From NCBI RefSeq assembly GCF_018687715.1, contig NC_056755.1, positions 37,041,001 through 37,105,000 of the forward strand: 64,000 nt of DNA. The letters run 5' to 3'. Below are positions 36,586 through 47,748 of the stretch, one piece after another. Below the pieces are notes generated by a model. The model saw only the letters and a program-made list of their open reading frames with translations. It was not told the origin of the DNA and ran no database searches. A program made the position numbers and the translations under genes. This DNA is from Carya illinoinensis. Taxonomy: Eukaryota; Streptophyta; Magnoliopsida; Fagales; Juglandaceae. Positions within the stretch are counted from its first letter, which is position 1, and each line of letters starts with the position of its first letter.

Positions 36586-37363
36586 AAAGAAACATGTATA
36601 TTCTCATGGCATGCTGCTAATTCTCAAAGTTGTCATAATAGAGGATGTATTAATATTAGCGGATCCACAAGTTTACACACAAGCATTGGTTTGACATTGA
36701 TACAGTGTGTGTGGTGGAAATTCATGTCAATGGCTGATGAACTTCTAGGAAATCCAAACTTGGAAGTTACATCATAATTTTCGATAAGGTTGTTTTCAAT
36801 ATGAGCCGAAGTAAAATGCTTGAAATTGGTTTATTCTGAGTGGGTATGCTTTTATGATGAAGCATGATAGCAGAAGTTATGAAAATCTCCATTGAGGTGA
36901 AACTTGGTTGTGGGACCAGTCAAAGTCACAAGGTGGAGATTGTTGAGTGTTGCTCTTTAGAGTCCCACATCGGTAGTGTGTGAGGAAGAGGCAAGAATCA
37001 TGAGTTATATATAAGAGGCTTAGCCTCTTAGTTTAAGTGCACCAGTTGAAAGCTTATTTAATAACTTTTGACTTTAGTTAAATTCCTCTATTAGCTTTTT
37101 GTAAAAGGGGAAGATGTATAAAGTTAAAGTTTTACTAGTGAGGAAGCTTTGTGGGTATGTTTGGAGTGAGGAGAAAAATTGTATGATTGTAATAATTTTT
37201 CACATAGTGGGATTTCTTATCTAGGTTTGGTAGTTTTTCTTCTATTTTGGAGTTTCTACTTAAATTTTTTGTGTTGTTATTATTTCTCTATTTTTCTTAT
37301 TATTCCTGCAAAGGGTAAATCCTAAAAAGTTGAATATGGGAGGTCCAAATTCCCAATAATATT

Positions 37364-38062
37364 AACGACAGCCACGCTTAGTAACAGTACTAACTCAGAG
37401 GCAACAATCAAAAAAAACATAAAAAAAACTATGACTAGGCAAGGCATATCAAGTATATATGTGACAATAGATCATAAATTAGAAATGTAACACAACAATA
37501 ATGAGATAACAAGTCATGCATCTCATTTTGCGATATCATAACTAACCATGAATTACTAAAATATAGCTCGTCATGTTATATATATTACACTCTCATCTCA
37601 CTGATCTAGTAGTACTATATTGATGTAGTATAGTATACTATACTTAAAAGTGATATTATATACAGTCTTGAAGTGTGCAATTTCTTTGTACTGTCTTTGA
37701 AAAAAAAGTGAGAGTCAGTATTAAAATAATAATTTTTTCACGTGGATCCCAAATATACCCTTTTTTTTAAAAGAGTACACGAAGATTGTACACTCGACAA
37801 ATACTGCAAATATCATTTCTCTATTATTGACTTTAGTTTTAGTGTCTCCTTGAAAGGCGCAAAAACTTTGTAGCCTTAAAGTAGAGCACAAAGTAAAAGA
37901 GAAACCTTAAGAACTAAAGTAAAACAAATCTGTCACATAGATCATCAATGTACAATTCGTAAAACAAAGATATTGCACCCCACATATTTTTTGGATCTAA
38001 ACTAAAATGCTAAAATATAAAATCGTAAACTCTACAATTCTTTATTCTAATTATTCTCAAGA
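37364..38062. repeat. Right end of duplication unit 1
   Basis: This gene-free stretch pairs with 53800-54095 and 54889-55240 of unit 2 (for example GAAACATAAGAAAACTATGACTAGG-like words near 37415 and 53850, and AATCGTAAACTCTACAATTC near 38022 and 55203). The match ends at about 38060, exactly where LINE coding sequence begins. Confidence 0.75.
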
Positions 38063-39960
38063 CCATTTTTTCCCCACTCTTTTCATTTTAAAAAAGTAAA
38101 TAAGTTCATATACAATGAAAACATTATCTATAATAAGCCTACCTAGTACAAAAAATACTTTGAGATCTAAAATAATACTAGGTAAGACATGTTCTAATTT
38201 ATTGGCTAACACTTTTGAGATGAGTTTATAAGTGACATTACAAAGGCTAATAGGGCGAAAATCACCAACTTTCATAGGAAATTGTTTTTTGGGAATCAGA
38301 GCAATAAAAGTCTTATTCAAGTCACAAGGGAAATCTTCACCATTAAGAGTATTCAACACAACTTTAGTAACTGAATTACAAATGATATGTCAATATTTTT
38401 TTATAAAATATAGGGGACATACCATCAGGGCCAGGTGCCTTTGTGGGATGCATTTGTTTTAAAACCTTGTATACCCCTTCATTTGATCAATGACTCTTTT
38501 GCTAATATTAGGCACAAAATCCATTGAGCCTCTTTGATTTGAAGAATAAAAAAGAGAATGGATGTACTCCACAATTAGCTAATCCCGCTACTCTCCTTCT
38601 TGCCTTCTCCCATAGTCATCTATTAGCCATTAAATGTAATTCTTTTTCCTTCTATGGGATGCCTTAGTGTGGAAGTATTTCAAGTTTTGGTCCCCTACTT
38701 ATAACCATGTAGCCTTTGACCTCTAGTGCCAAATAATTTCCTCTCTTCCAAGCCATTTCTGAATTTCTTCTCGAGCATTGATTTGAGCAACCAGATTAGA
38801 ACAAGTAGAATCAGTTTCCTGCACCTTGGTAAATTTAGTTTTGGCTGCTTACAAATTCTTATAGACCAAACCAAACTTCTTTTTGTTCCAACTATTAAAC
38901 TTCATGTTGCACCCTTCAATCTTCCTCATGACCTCCTCAATAGTCCCATCACTTAAGTCACCTCTCCATACTTCTTCAATAACCTGTTTGCATCGTTCCT
39001 CCCCCACCCACATAGGTTTTAACCTGAAAGGCTTTCTCCCTTGCCTAATCTCACATCCATCATCAGTTTCCACACACAAAAGTATATGATCAGAATAGGC
39101 CACACTCCTATGAGTAACAGTTGGAAAAGGAAAAAGCTGACACCATTGTGAATTGGCTAAAAATCTATCAATTCGCTCACTTATACTTGATAAGCCTTCT
39201 CTTTTATTGCACCAGGTATAAGGGATTCTACAGTACCCCAAATCCCTTAGATCACAATTATTTAAAACTTTCTTGAACTCCCCATTTGTTCTCATTTCTA
39301 TCCCTTCCTCCACATTTTTCGTTAATGTCTATAATTTCATTGAAGTCTCCAAACACCAACCATGCTATACCATCCTTTCTACTCAAAGATTTGATCATGT
39401 TCCAAGTTGTCATTCTATGACTAGTATCAGGGCCGGGTGTCCATAGACACCTGTGATGTGCCACGTGGCCCGGATTGGTTATACAAAACCAAAAAACTTA
39501 TCTCATCTCATCTCAACTCATCATTACAACTTTTTCAAATCCCCATACAAAATATAATAAACAATTTTACTTTTTCAAATCCCAATAGAAAATTAATATT
39601 ACAAAATTATATTATAATAATATTTTATTCATTACTATTTAAAATATCTCATCTCATCTCATATCATCTGTGTAATTAAACAGGGCCAGTATTACCATAA
39701 TCATTAGAAATAATTAACACATCAATATGGTGCTTTGAATAGACAAGCACAGACAATTTAACATCATCCTTCCACATTAAGGTGATTCCACCACTTCTGC
39801 CCTCACAATCTATTGCTAGACAATTAAAGAAGCTTAATCGATACTTTCTTATTTCCATAGCTCTGGCTATCAGTTTTGTCTCTTGTAAAAATAAAACATC
39901 GGGACCTTCTTCGAAATTAGATTTTGAAGAGCACGAATTCACATGGGTTCCCAAGCTCAC
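38063..39960 (-). pseudogene. LINE A ORF2 remnant (endonuclease and partial RT)
   Basis: Endonuclease words occur in order (GPDVLFLQETKL, SGGITLMWKDDVKLS, TGVYGHP split from it by a MITE, WLVFGDFNEI, YCRIPYTWCNKREG, RIDRFLANSQWC, SDHILL). A damaged linker (38400-38850) and RT words up to FFKMKRVGKKW follow. The YADD/FADD catalytic part is absent because the element is truncated. It is not functional. Confidence 0.8.
39470..39685. mobile_element. MITE of the GTTTGG family inside LINE A
   Basis: The ends TTGGTTATACAAAACC (about 39476) and, reverse complemented, TGTTTAATTACACAGATG (about 39683) lead into repeated CTCATCTCATCTC words around an AT-rich core. On the minus strand, LINE coding reads GNTGP up to the element and resumes WHITGVYGHP after it, so the insertion site is clear. 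GGGCC-type bases on both sides may be the target duplication. Confidence 0.75.
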
Positions 39961-40710
39961 AGAAACTCAAATTTAGTATTTTCATGTTGCCCGGTGGGGC
40001 TGGGAACCAACCACTACTGATCTCTCATCTTGATCCACATTTGAACTATCCCAGGAATTCTTATTGCTTCTCTTGTCTCCTTGCAGGCTCCTCATCTGTC
40101 TCTAGCATTGGTCTTTTCTTACTACTTCGTTTGCCTTCCAAACTGTTTCCTCCTATACATTTAGGTTCTAACTCCCTCGTATTTCTTCTCCAACATCTCC
40201 TGGAAATTGGGCCTGTGTGAGGAAATAAATTAACTAATGGGCTCTCATCCACTGGACCCATAACTGTTAATACACCACACTAATCCTAGCCCACACTTTG
40301 AATATTATCCCCTTCACCCATCAAAGCGGCAAGTCATATTTCCTTTTTTGATTCCCCCTCTTCAGGCATATTCTCAGTATCTATTTTCTCAACTGTCATT
40401 TTGTGATTTATGCTTCCCGTGTCCGTTGCCGCACTATCTTCTTTGCAATTTTGGCCTTTTCTTGGTTATGCTCCCCAGGATTTTCCTCTGTCGCCATATC
40501 AGTTTCTCCGTTACCTCCTTTTGTCCCGCCTCATTCAAATGTTTCCTTTTATTACTTTTCAGCTGTGCGGTGGCTGCCAAAGTTGTTTGGTCCTACATCT
40601 ACTTAGGAACATGTCTCTATGCTCCACGACCTCCTGTGAATCTTGCATTGAGCCACTGACCATATGGAAAGCCATTAGCTACATAATCATCCTTTGAAGC
40701 CAGCCACTTC

Positions 40711-41373
40711 TCACTCTTTATGTCCATGCCCTAGAGAACCGCAACTGTAACAGAAATTGGGAAACCTCTCACAAGTAAAACATACCCAACATGGATGATC
40801 TAATCCAATCATAATTTTCTTCCTCCTTAACAAAGGTTTAGATATATCGATATTGACCCAAACTCGCATAAACTTTCCCCATGCCAATTCTCCTTTCTCT
40901 AGATCAACTTCCACCACACTACCCAAAGAGTTCCCAACCAGATTGCCCACATATTGATTCTGTGCCATTAGAGGAAGCTCGCGGATCCTGACCCAAAACA
41001 TGGCTTGTGTAAACTGAATACGATGAACCTGTTTCCTTCCATCAAACTCCTGTATCAACACGAGTCATTTGTTGAAAGACCAAGGTTCTTCACACAATAC
41101 ACGATCCTTATCCCTTGTATCTTCAAACTCAACCAAAAATGAGGATTGGGTCCAAATTACGAAACTCACACCCTTCACTGGTCTTCATATTTTCTTCATA
41201 GTCTGTTTAAACACCTCTTTATGATAGTGTTTATCCATAAAAAACTTCATTATCAAACACTTGCTTCATTTGGAGATTGCATCTTCTAGCAAACTTGATT
41301 CCACATGAATTTCTTCTTGCTCCTGCTCAGTGAGCGAAAGTCACTCATAAAGTTTACCAAGATCTTCTTCCAT
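40711..41373 (-). pseudogene. LINE A ORF1 remnant (DUF4283, zinc knuckle)
   Basis: The start MEEDLGKLYE is followed by a stop and further broken words (LSLTEQEQEEIHVESSLLE). The clean stretch 40711-41061 reads FWVRIRELPLMAQNQYVGNLVGNSLG, then WVCFTCERFPNFCYSCGSLGHG. This is the standard order of plant L1 ORF1 proteins, which bind the element RNA. Further ORF1 sequence down to about 39970 is too damaged to follow. Confidence 0.75.
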
Positions 41374-41534
41374 CACCACTCCAAAGCCGTACTAGCATAG
41401 TAAACTACAGAAAGAAAGCCTGTACAAGGACAAGATGGGAGCCTCTACTCAAGTAATCCTAGAGATGAGAGTTTTTTGAGTCTACAGATTAAGGTGGCTA
41501 ATGGAGAGAAGATTTTCAGCCAAGGGAAATGTGT

Positions 41535-43005
41535 GATAGTTCAAATAATTCTAAATTCAAAGCAAGAGGACATTATGGCATTATGATGTACATTATAACC
41601 ATCATTAATGAAATTGATTGAAATTAATTATGGCCATCATTCTAGAATAATGAACTTAATTAAGAGCTTAATTCATTGTATATCTCAAAAATAAGTGTCT
41701 AAATTCTAAGAGTTTGACAAAATTTATAAGGAAATCATCATTATGATCTAGCTTTAAAGTCTGAAATATTTATTTCCTACCTTCATGATCTTTTTCTATT
41801 ATAATATTATCTTTCTAACGGCCTTATTCACACTTTGCCTTTATTAGTTAGCTATATGGTCTTGTTTTACCAATTACCTTTCCTCTTTAAAGGAGTATTT
41901 TTTAGATCCATATTGATTTAAGGGTACTGCTATTCAGCTCCATGACTTTGCCCTCTCAAACTTATCACTAGTGCAATTGCACTTTTTTTTTCCCTTTTTC
42001 TTTCATATATCTTTTAAACCCTTTAAACATTTTTTTTTTAAAATACACAACTTAACTAATAGTCACTTCATTAACCATTAAGCCAAGAAAAGATTTAAAA
42101 TACTCTAGCAGTAATTTTGAAGGGGCAAAATCATGGGACCAAGTATCATTTTCATTGATTTAACCACACTTCCATGTAAGGCTGGCAAATCGTGTTTTCA
42201 AGTCGTGTTTGTGTCGTGTCAATTATAAGTATTTTACTATATAGGTAAATCCGAATTTGATCCTTAATGCTAAACGTATCAAAATTTTCAAATCCTAACC
42301 TGACCCATTTAAATAAAGGGCCGTATTGTATCATCCGTTTTGACCTGTTTAATAATAAATTAGAAATAGGTCAATATTACACAACTCATTTAAACTTGTT
42401 TAATATAAATGAGTTGAACTAACATGTATAAACCATTTAACCTAATTAACATAATTTAATATAAAAGTTAAAATTTATATTTATTAACAGCAACAATATC
42501 TTTAAAAAAATACGACTATCTAGTAACAAAAAATATCAATATTTTTAAAATTTTAACATTTAATAAAAGTAATATTACAAACCCTACAATAACAAATATG
42601 AGCATAGGTCTAGAATTACAATTTCAATAATAAAAACACAAATATACTTAGAAATACTAATATTACAATTCAACAATAATAAAATTTTAATTTTGAAATA
42701 AAATCTAAACAAGTCAAAACGGGTTGATTTTGGGTTAAGTGGGTTGACTCCTTTTTGACCGGTTTATAAATCATGTCTTGACAAGTCAACCCATTTTGAC
42801 CTAAACTTGTTAACATTGAATACAAATCCACTAATTTCTTGTCATTTTCATGTTAGGTTCATTGGTCATGTTACATATTGTCATCCCTACTTTCATGCCA
42901 TGAAAAGGAACCCAAAAGAGAGAAATTAGGCTTTTGATCTCAAAAGCTGAAATATACAATTGTACATAATGTGCATGCATGGTGTGGTGAGGGGCAGTGC
43001 TATTT
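41535..43005. repeat. Segmental duplication unit 2, left part (X')
   Basis: This is a diverged copy of 4576-5292, starting TTCAAATAATTCTAAATTC and ending GTGCATGCATGGTGTG. It contains no gene. A 713-bp hAT-like element (42177-42889) interrupts it at a spot where unit 1 is continuous. To the right the match stops and LINE sequence of opposite orientation begins. Confidence 0.8.
42177..42889. mobile_element. Non-autonomous hAT-like element, 713 bp
   Basis: The ends TAAGGCTGGCAAAT and, reverse complemented, TAGGGATGACAAT are imperfect inverted repeats of the TAGGGGTGGCAA type seen in plant hAT MITEs. The flanks CTTCCATG (42169-42176) and CTTTCATG (42890-42897) form an 8-bp target duplication with one change. 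Unit 1 has a single uninterrupted CTTCCATG followed by ACATGAAAAGG at 5190-5208, which is the empty site. The interior repeats TTGACC and GGGTTGA words and has no long frame. Confidence 0.85.
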
Positions 43006-44052
43006 TTGTGGTTTCCAGTATGAGGACCTTCACCATGCTTTGGTCAGTTGTGCTAGTATTCAGAGTGTATGGAAAGAATTGATACCAAAAATTTTACAAG
43101 AATTTCCACCTTGTTGAAGATCTAGTGGTGCTACCTGAAGACTTAAATGAATAGCCATCACTATTAAGAACAACTGAGATCCAATAATAATTTGCACGTA
43201 GCTTCTAGTCTTTGACATAAAAAAATATGCCTGACCCTTTACCTTACCTTAAGAAGAAAGAAATAGGGTGGGTATGGAGCGTGGGAAACAGTGCAAGAAG
43301 TGTATGGTATTATACAGACGATTCCTTATTCACGAAGTGTTTACTAACCGTCTTGTCCTATTAGCATGCATAAAACAGAGCAACCAGCCCCCTTCAACAT
43401 CTCTCATAACGTGTTCTACACTGTTGAAAGCTAGATCCACATGAGGTATGTGATGCATAGCTAAAAAAATGCCAGTCACTATCTGAATGACTAAACAAAT
43501 ACCAGCTAACAAACCGAACCCCCACCAATAACTAAGATTGCTCGAGGTTGGATAATCTATCAAATGCTGATTAAGTGCGGAGGATCTAGGTTGTTTAAAA
43601 GGTGCGAGCCACCCGAGAAGCAAGCTAGTATAGCGAGCAGCTGGGGTCTTTCGTTTGTACATACATCAGCTTGTTGGTGCTTGGAATAATAACCTGCGCT
43701 AGGCGCTCAATTGATGCTAGAATGAACTATCAATTTTTGTGAAGATTAAAGGATAAACTGCCACTTTTCTTTAATTTGGCTTGGAGTTTTTGGTATAGAA
43801 GAAACAAGACGATGCATGATTAGATGTTTTTTAATCCAAAAAATGTTGGTGAAAATCCTATTATTTTGGTTAGAAGTTTTAAAGAGGTCAAATTAAAACC
43901 AAGAATTCAATTAAAGCATCATTTTCAATGGAAGCCTCATCCAGTAGGTATGGTGAAGATTAATGTTGATGGTGTCATTTTTGAAGAGCTATGTAAATCT
44001 AGAATTGGTGCAATTCTGAGAGATGAACAAGGAAATGTGATTATGGCTACAT
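43005..44052 (+). mobile_element. LINE 3' fragment (zf-RVT and RNase H remnant)
   Basis: On the plus strand, 43010-43110 reads CYFCGFQYEDLHHALVSCASIQSVWKELIP, that is the zinc-binding RT-associated domain of plant LINEs. After the mitochondrial insert, 43770-44052 reads FNLAWSFWYRRNKTMH, then QWKPHPVGMVKINVDG and RIGAILRDEQGNVIMAT, the start of an RNase H domain. Its catalytic tail is absent. Orientation is opposite to LINE A, so it is a separate element. It fills the gap left by loss of most of ABCB in unit 2. Confidence 0.75.
43330..43662 (-). pseudogene. cob: Nuclear copy of mitochondrial cytochrome b (cob) 5' part (NUMT)
   Basis: A 110-codon frame contains the conserved N-terminal region of plant cytochrome b: [57 protein letters not shown] and WLLCFMHAN. 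The first residues do not match the usual start and the sequence turns unrelated after MHAN, so roughly the first 75 codons are present. Cytochrome b is normally encoded only in the mitochondrion, and a fragment inside LINE sequence is best explained as mitochondrial DNA inserted into the nucleus. Changes such as HHIPH for HYTPH suggest it is not very recent. It is not functional. Confidence 0.9.
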
Positions 44053-44195
44053 AAAATAGCTCAATTCAATCGAGGTTGTAGTGGACAGGCAAGTGGTGGA
44101 GCAAAGAACCTATGCTCAACTGAAGAGAAAGGATGGTGACTTCTTTAGTCTAGCATGCCTTCAAAATTTGGGTCCAACATGCACCTGGAAAAAAA
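44053..44195 (+). pseudogene. 3' remnant of a second ABCB gene
   Basis: The stretch aligns with the last exon of the ABCB gene (30411-30544). VVVDRQVVEQRTYAQLKRKDGDFFSLACLQNLGPTCT corresponds to the end of the functional protein in pieces such as EQ.TYAQLK.K and FFSLA.LQNL. The stop codon is lost (TGG for TGA) and all upstream exons are missing. The downstream sequence up to about 45260 also matches that of the intact gene. This shows that unit 2 once held an ABCB paralogue, now deleted. Confidence 0.9.
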
Positions 44196-45265
44196 TTGTG
44201 TAGTATTGTTGGTACTGTATTTCATTAGCATGCAGCTTAATTCAAGAGTAAGGCAATGGCACCCATGTAGCTTGAGCATGCATGCTGACTGTTGGGTGGG
44301 AAGTCTAGCCTTAACAGTGCACCAGTAGTTTACCTCAATGCCTAATGTACATATCATATGGTTGGATATAGCCAATTTTATGGTAGCATGCTAAGAGGCT
44401 AAGGGAGTTTGTAAAAATGTACATGATGTATCTTCTTCTTTTTTTAGGATAATAAATAAAATAATTATCTGAACTCAATTATTCCTTGCACCTTTGTAAT
44501 AATTATGTTGTTTTTGAATGTACCGTATCAATGTTTTTAGTAGTCTAATCTACCAAAAATTGCCTGCCAAAAAAAGACAGAAAAAGAATAGAGATCCCCT
44601 TTAATTACAAGGCCAAATTGGATGGTATAATTCTAGAAAGAGATAGATAGATCATGTGAGTGCTATCATATTTAAATAGAGAGAATCTGAATTAGAATAT
44701 TGAAAAATTGTAGCCCTCCTATATATTGCATCTGTCTACAACAGTCACTTGATCCAAAATTAGGAAATGAATGGCTTTGATTAGTGGGTCTTGTCCCTAG
44801 TGTTTGAGATTGACAGCCCAACTATATATTCATATATCTAAAACCCTAAATAAAGGCTATGTTCAAGTACAAGTATTTGGTATGGGTAATGTCAATGTGA
44901 TTTTGGGCTATAAGCCCTTTCATTCATGTTAGAAAAATTTTTAAGAAGCTATAGCCTAGCTAGATCTCGTAAATGTCAATAGTTTATCGTGTGTTAATCT
45001 CTTTTTTTCTTCTTTTTACATTTCTCTTTACTAGAGAGTCACACTTCTTTGGCTTTTTTTTTTTTTTTTCTCAACTTCTCTTTCTATTTGTGTTAATTAC
45101 TTACACAAAATAGCCATTCTAGTCTAGTGAATAATTCAAATAAGGAAAGAAGATACCCCACGTCCACCACCCTAGCCCAGACTGGGCAACATAGGCAATC
45201 CAACCCACACCATGCTGGGGGGAGGTTTGGCGCAGCACCCGTCCTGGGCTGGGCTTAAGTCCAAC
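44196..45265. repeat. Unit 2 copy of the ABCB downstream region
   Basis: This gene-free sequence parallels 30545-31850 of unit 1, with small indels. Near 45160-45250 the GC-rich patch is strongly altered relative to 31735-31835. The match breaks at about 45265 and resumes at about 50675. Confidence 0.75.
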
Positions 45266-45897
45266 AAGAAAATATATAATTATATATAAATATGCATATA
45301 TAATCAAAATCGTTATCAAAACGACATTGTTTTGGGGGTTACACCTCCCCCTCCCCAAGCACTCACTCTCTCTCTCTCTCTAATTGACTGATTTGTTGTT
45401 TGCAATTTGTAAATGATTGGTTTTTGTTGTGTATTTTCTTGTGAAATGTGGATTTATATTTTGTTGTGAATTTATGATCTCTCTCTCTCTCTAATTGACT
45501 GATTTGTTGTTTGCAATTTGCAAATGATTGGTTTTTGTTGTGTATTTCCTTGTGAAATGTGGATTTATATTTTATTGTAAATTTATGATTTTTCTTTCTA
45601 ATTGTGTCACAGTTGTGGGTTGGTGTTGCCATGGTGGACGGGAACTGGGGGAGGGGGGGCACCCCCACCTGGCATGGGTAGGTAGCAGTACTGTTACTTT
45701 ATAAAAAAATAATTAAACACATAAGTTACTAGATCCTATATCATTTTTTTGGCTATTAATGTTATTCAAAAAATTCACAATTAAATTTATCATTTTTTAA
45801 TCCCAATTAATGACTTTGAGTAGATTGAGTAGGCATGGTGAAATGCAAAGTCAGACCCACATCCGAAACCCTACTTGGGATAAGCATGCAATGCCAA
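45266..45897. other. Unit-2-specific segment with 111-bp tandem duplication
   Basis: This segment has no counterpart in unit 1. A (CT)n tract followed by TAATTGACTGATTTGTTGTT occurs twice, at 45366 and 45480, with a period of about 111 bases and few differences. The left part contains GC-rich CACCTCCCCCTCCCC words. It is probably part of an older insertion that was later hit by the LINE. Family unknown. Confidence 0.55.
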
Positions 45898-45957
45898 GTG
45901 CAAGGGCCTAATTTTTATTTTTTATTTTTTTGAGAAGAAACATTTCATTGGATTAAG

Positions 45958-47748
45958 TCAAAGGTTACAAGCATCACTAGCAACAACTTGCTTAACACAA
46001 CAAGGAATATCTTCTAGATCATAGCGATCAAACTCACTCAAAAGGGCATCCTTGGCTAGCACATGTGCTGCCACATTAGCATCCCTTTTAGCATGACACA
46101 CACTCCAAGCAACAAAGGACCTCAAAATAGAAGCTGTGTCCTCGATTATAAGTCCTCCTATGCTCCTGTCTTCCCCTTGATCCCTGAGCTGCTTGACAAC
46201 CTGAAGAGAATCTCCTTCCAACATGATCTCACTGATACCAGATTCTTTACAAAACAGGACAGCCAACATCAAAGCATACGCCTCTGCAGCATAAGGGGAT
46301 AGAGAGACTTCCCTCCGAGTTCTAAGTGTTCCCATGACCCTCCCACAGCTATCTCTAATAATGGCTCCAACTCCAACCAGGCCCTCTGAGGTATTGAGAG
46401 ATGCATCCCAGTTCAACTTGTAATACCCCTCGGGAGGCTTCCTCCAGGTCTGAGGTGAGGAGGCAGGGCTGGCCAGACTTTGGGAGGTCTTTGCTTTTAC
46501 TGCTCTAAAGCAACTCAATTCAGTATGAGACCTCTGGATGATGGAGCTGGGATGTTTGAGGTCCTTCCCATGCACGAAGTCATTTCTTCTAGCCCAAATT
46601 AGTTTGGCTATCGAGCCTGCTGTTTCCAGGTCCTTCTGAGCTAGTTTTTCTGTCATTTGCTCCCAGATGGACTTGAAAGAAATGCCACTCAAAGACAGTT
46701 TTTGTAGTGGCCTGCTGGCTTGTCCCCACACATCCTGCGCAGCACCACAACTCCACAACACATGACCTGCTATTTCCTCCTCTAGGTGACATATTGGACA
46801 AAGTGAGACATCCCTTATATTCCTCTTTTTTAAGTTACTGAAAGTAGATAAAGACTCAGTGCATGCTCTCCACAAGAACATCCTTACCCCATTCGGCACT
46901 TGTAACTTCCACAAAGATTTCCAGAAACCCTCCCTGGTGGGACTAGTTGAGGGCCCACTCTCATTGCTGGGTTGTAAGGCACGATGGAGGTGATATGCAC
47001 TCCTGACAGTGAACATGCCATTTGAGGTGCACTCCCATCCCAATTGATCCCCCCTGTGACCTAGCCTCATGGGAATGGTTCTTATAGTCTCCACACACTC
47101 CTGTGAGAAGAGGTTGGCTAGCAATCCGATATCCCATCTCCTTAGATTAGGATCAATTAAGTCTTCCACCTGAGTGACATCTTCTACCAGACTCCTGCCA
47201 TTGTTTGAGGTCAAAATATGAGGTCTTGGCAGCCATCTATCCTCCCATATTTTGACTTGTGCTCCATTCCCAACCCTCCAAATGAGACCTTCCTTTAGTA
47301 GGTTCAGGCCAGCTTTTAGACTTCTCCAGGCAAGTGAAGGTCTAAGTCCCATGTTGGCTTTCAATAGGCTTCCTTTTGCAAAATACTTCTGTTTGATTAT
47401 CTGAGCTGGAAGAGAGTCAGGTTTTGTGAGGAGGTTCCACCCTTGTTTAGCAAGTAGGGCCAGGTTAAAACTTTTGAAACTCCTAAACCCCATACCTCCT
47501 TGGAGTTTAGGCCTGCTGAGTTTATCCCACTTGACCCATTGGATCTTGGTTCTTCCTTCATTAAACCCCCACCAAAATTTCCTTAGGAGCTGGTCCAGTC
47601 TATTTATTATGGATTGAGGAAGGAGGAACACCCCCATGGTGTAGGTAGGGATAGCTTGTAGGACTGATTTCACTAGGATCTCTTTCCCAGCTATTGACAG
47701 AGAGTTTGTTTTCCAATTTGTCACTCGTGTCCAGACTCTATCAATCAA
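45958..47748 (-). pseudogene. LINE B ORF2 part 2: RT thumb, zf-RVT and RNase H
   Basis: The frame continues ORF2 with LIDRVWTRVTNWKTNSLS and KEILVKSVLQAIPTYTMG. The zinc-binding region (LWKLQVPNGVRMFLWRACTESL, SLCPICHLEEEIAGHVLWSC) and an RNase H domain (LNWDASLNTSEGLVGVGAII, AEAYALMLAV, LEGDSLQVV, HAKRDANVAAHVLAK) follow. Acidic RNase H residues (D in NWDAS, E in AEAYA, D in EGDS) are kept. The two parts are out of frame by a few bases near 47750. Otherwise the coding region looks undamaged. Confidence 0.9.

Larger units (their letters stand above)
35126..37358 (+). mobile_element. Gag-only copia-type LTR retrotransposon (TR-GAG-like), 2.23 kb
   Basis: Two LTRs of 418 bases (35126-35543 and 36941-37358), both starting TGTTGAGTGTTGCTCTTT, flank a 1.4-kb interior. 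The 5-bp target duplication ATATT is at 35121-35125 and 37359-37363. A primer binding site TGGTATTAGAGC (35546-35557) fits initiator tRNA-Met, and a purine-rich tract AAGGTGGAGAT precedes the right LTR. The interior encodes only a broken gag. No protease, integrase or reverse transcriptase is present, so it must have moved with borrowed enzymes. AHP copy B has uninterrupted sequence at the matching place (about 53800), which confirms the insertion. Confidence 0.9.
38063..41530 (-). mobile_element. Degraded L1-type LINE (LINE A), 3' truncated
   Basis: Reading from right to left: a leader (41374-41530); ORF1 with DUF4283 and a CCHC knuckle (from MEEDLGKLYE at 41373, broken by stops; the clean part is 41061-40711 with CYSCGSLGHGHKE); endonuclease (39960-39676 GPDVLFLQETKL, 39464-38849 with VFGDFNEI and SDHILL); then the first part of reverse transcriptase (38359-38063, FIALIPKKQ, FRPISLCNVTYKLISKVLANKL). 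The element stops inside the RT domain with no poly-A, so the 3' half is missing. Frameshifts and stops are numerous. A MITE interrupts the endonuclease. It lies precisely between the two duplication units. Confidence 0.85.

Noticed and set aside
43330..43662. Cytochrome b as a real nuclear gene
   Set aside because: Only about 75 codons of the gene are present, without a start or stop that fits, inside LINE sequence; it is a NUMT.
44053..44195. A second functional ABCB gene
   Set aside because: Only the last part of the final exon remains and its stop codon is lost.
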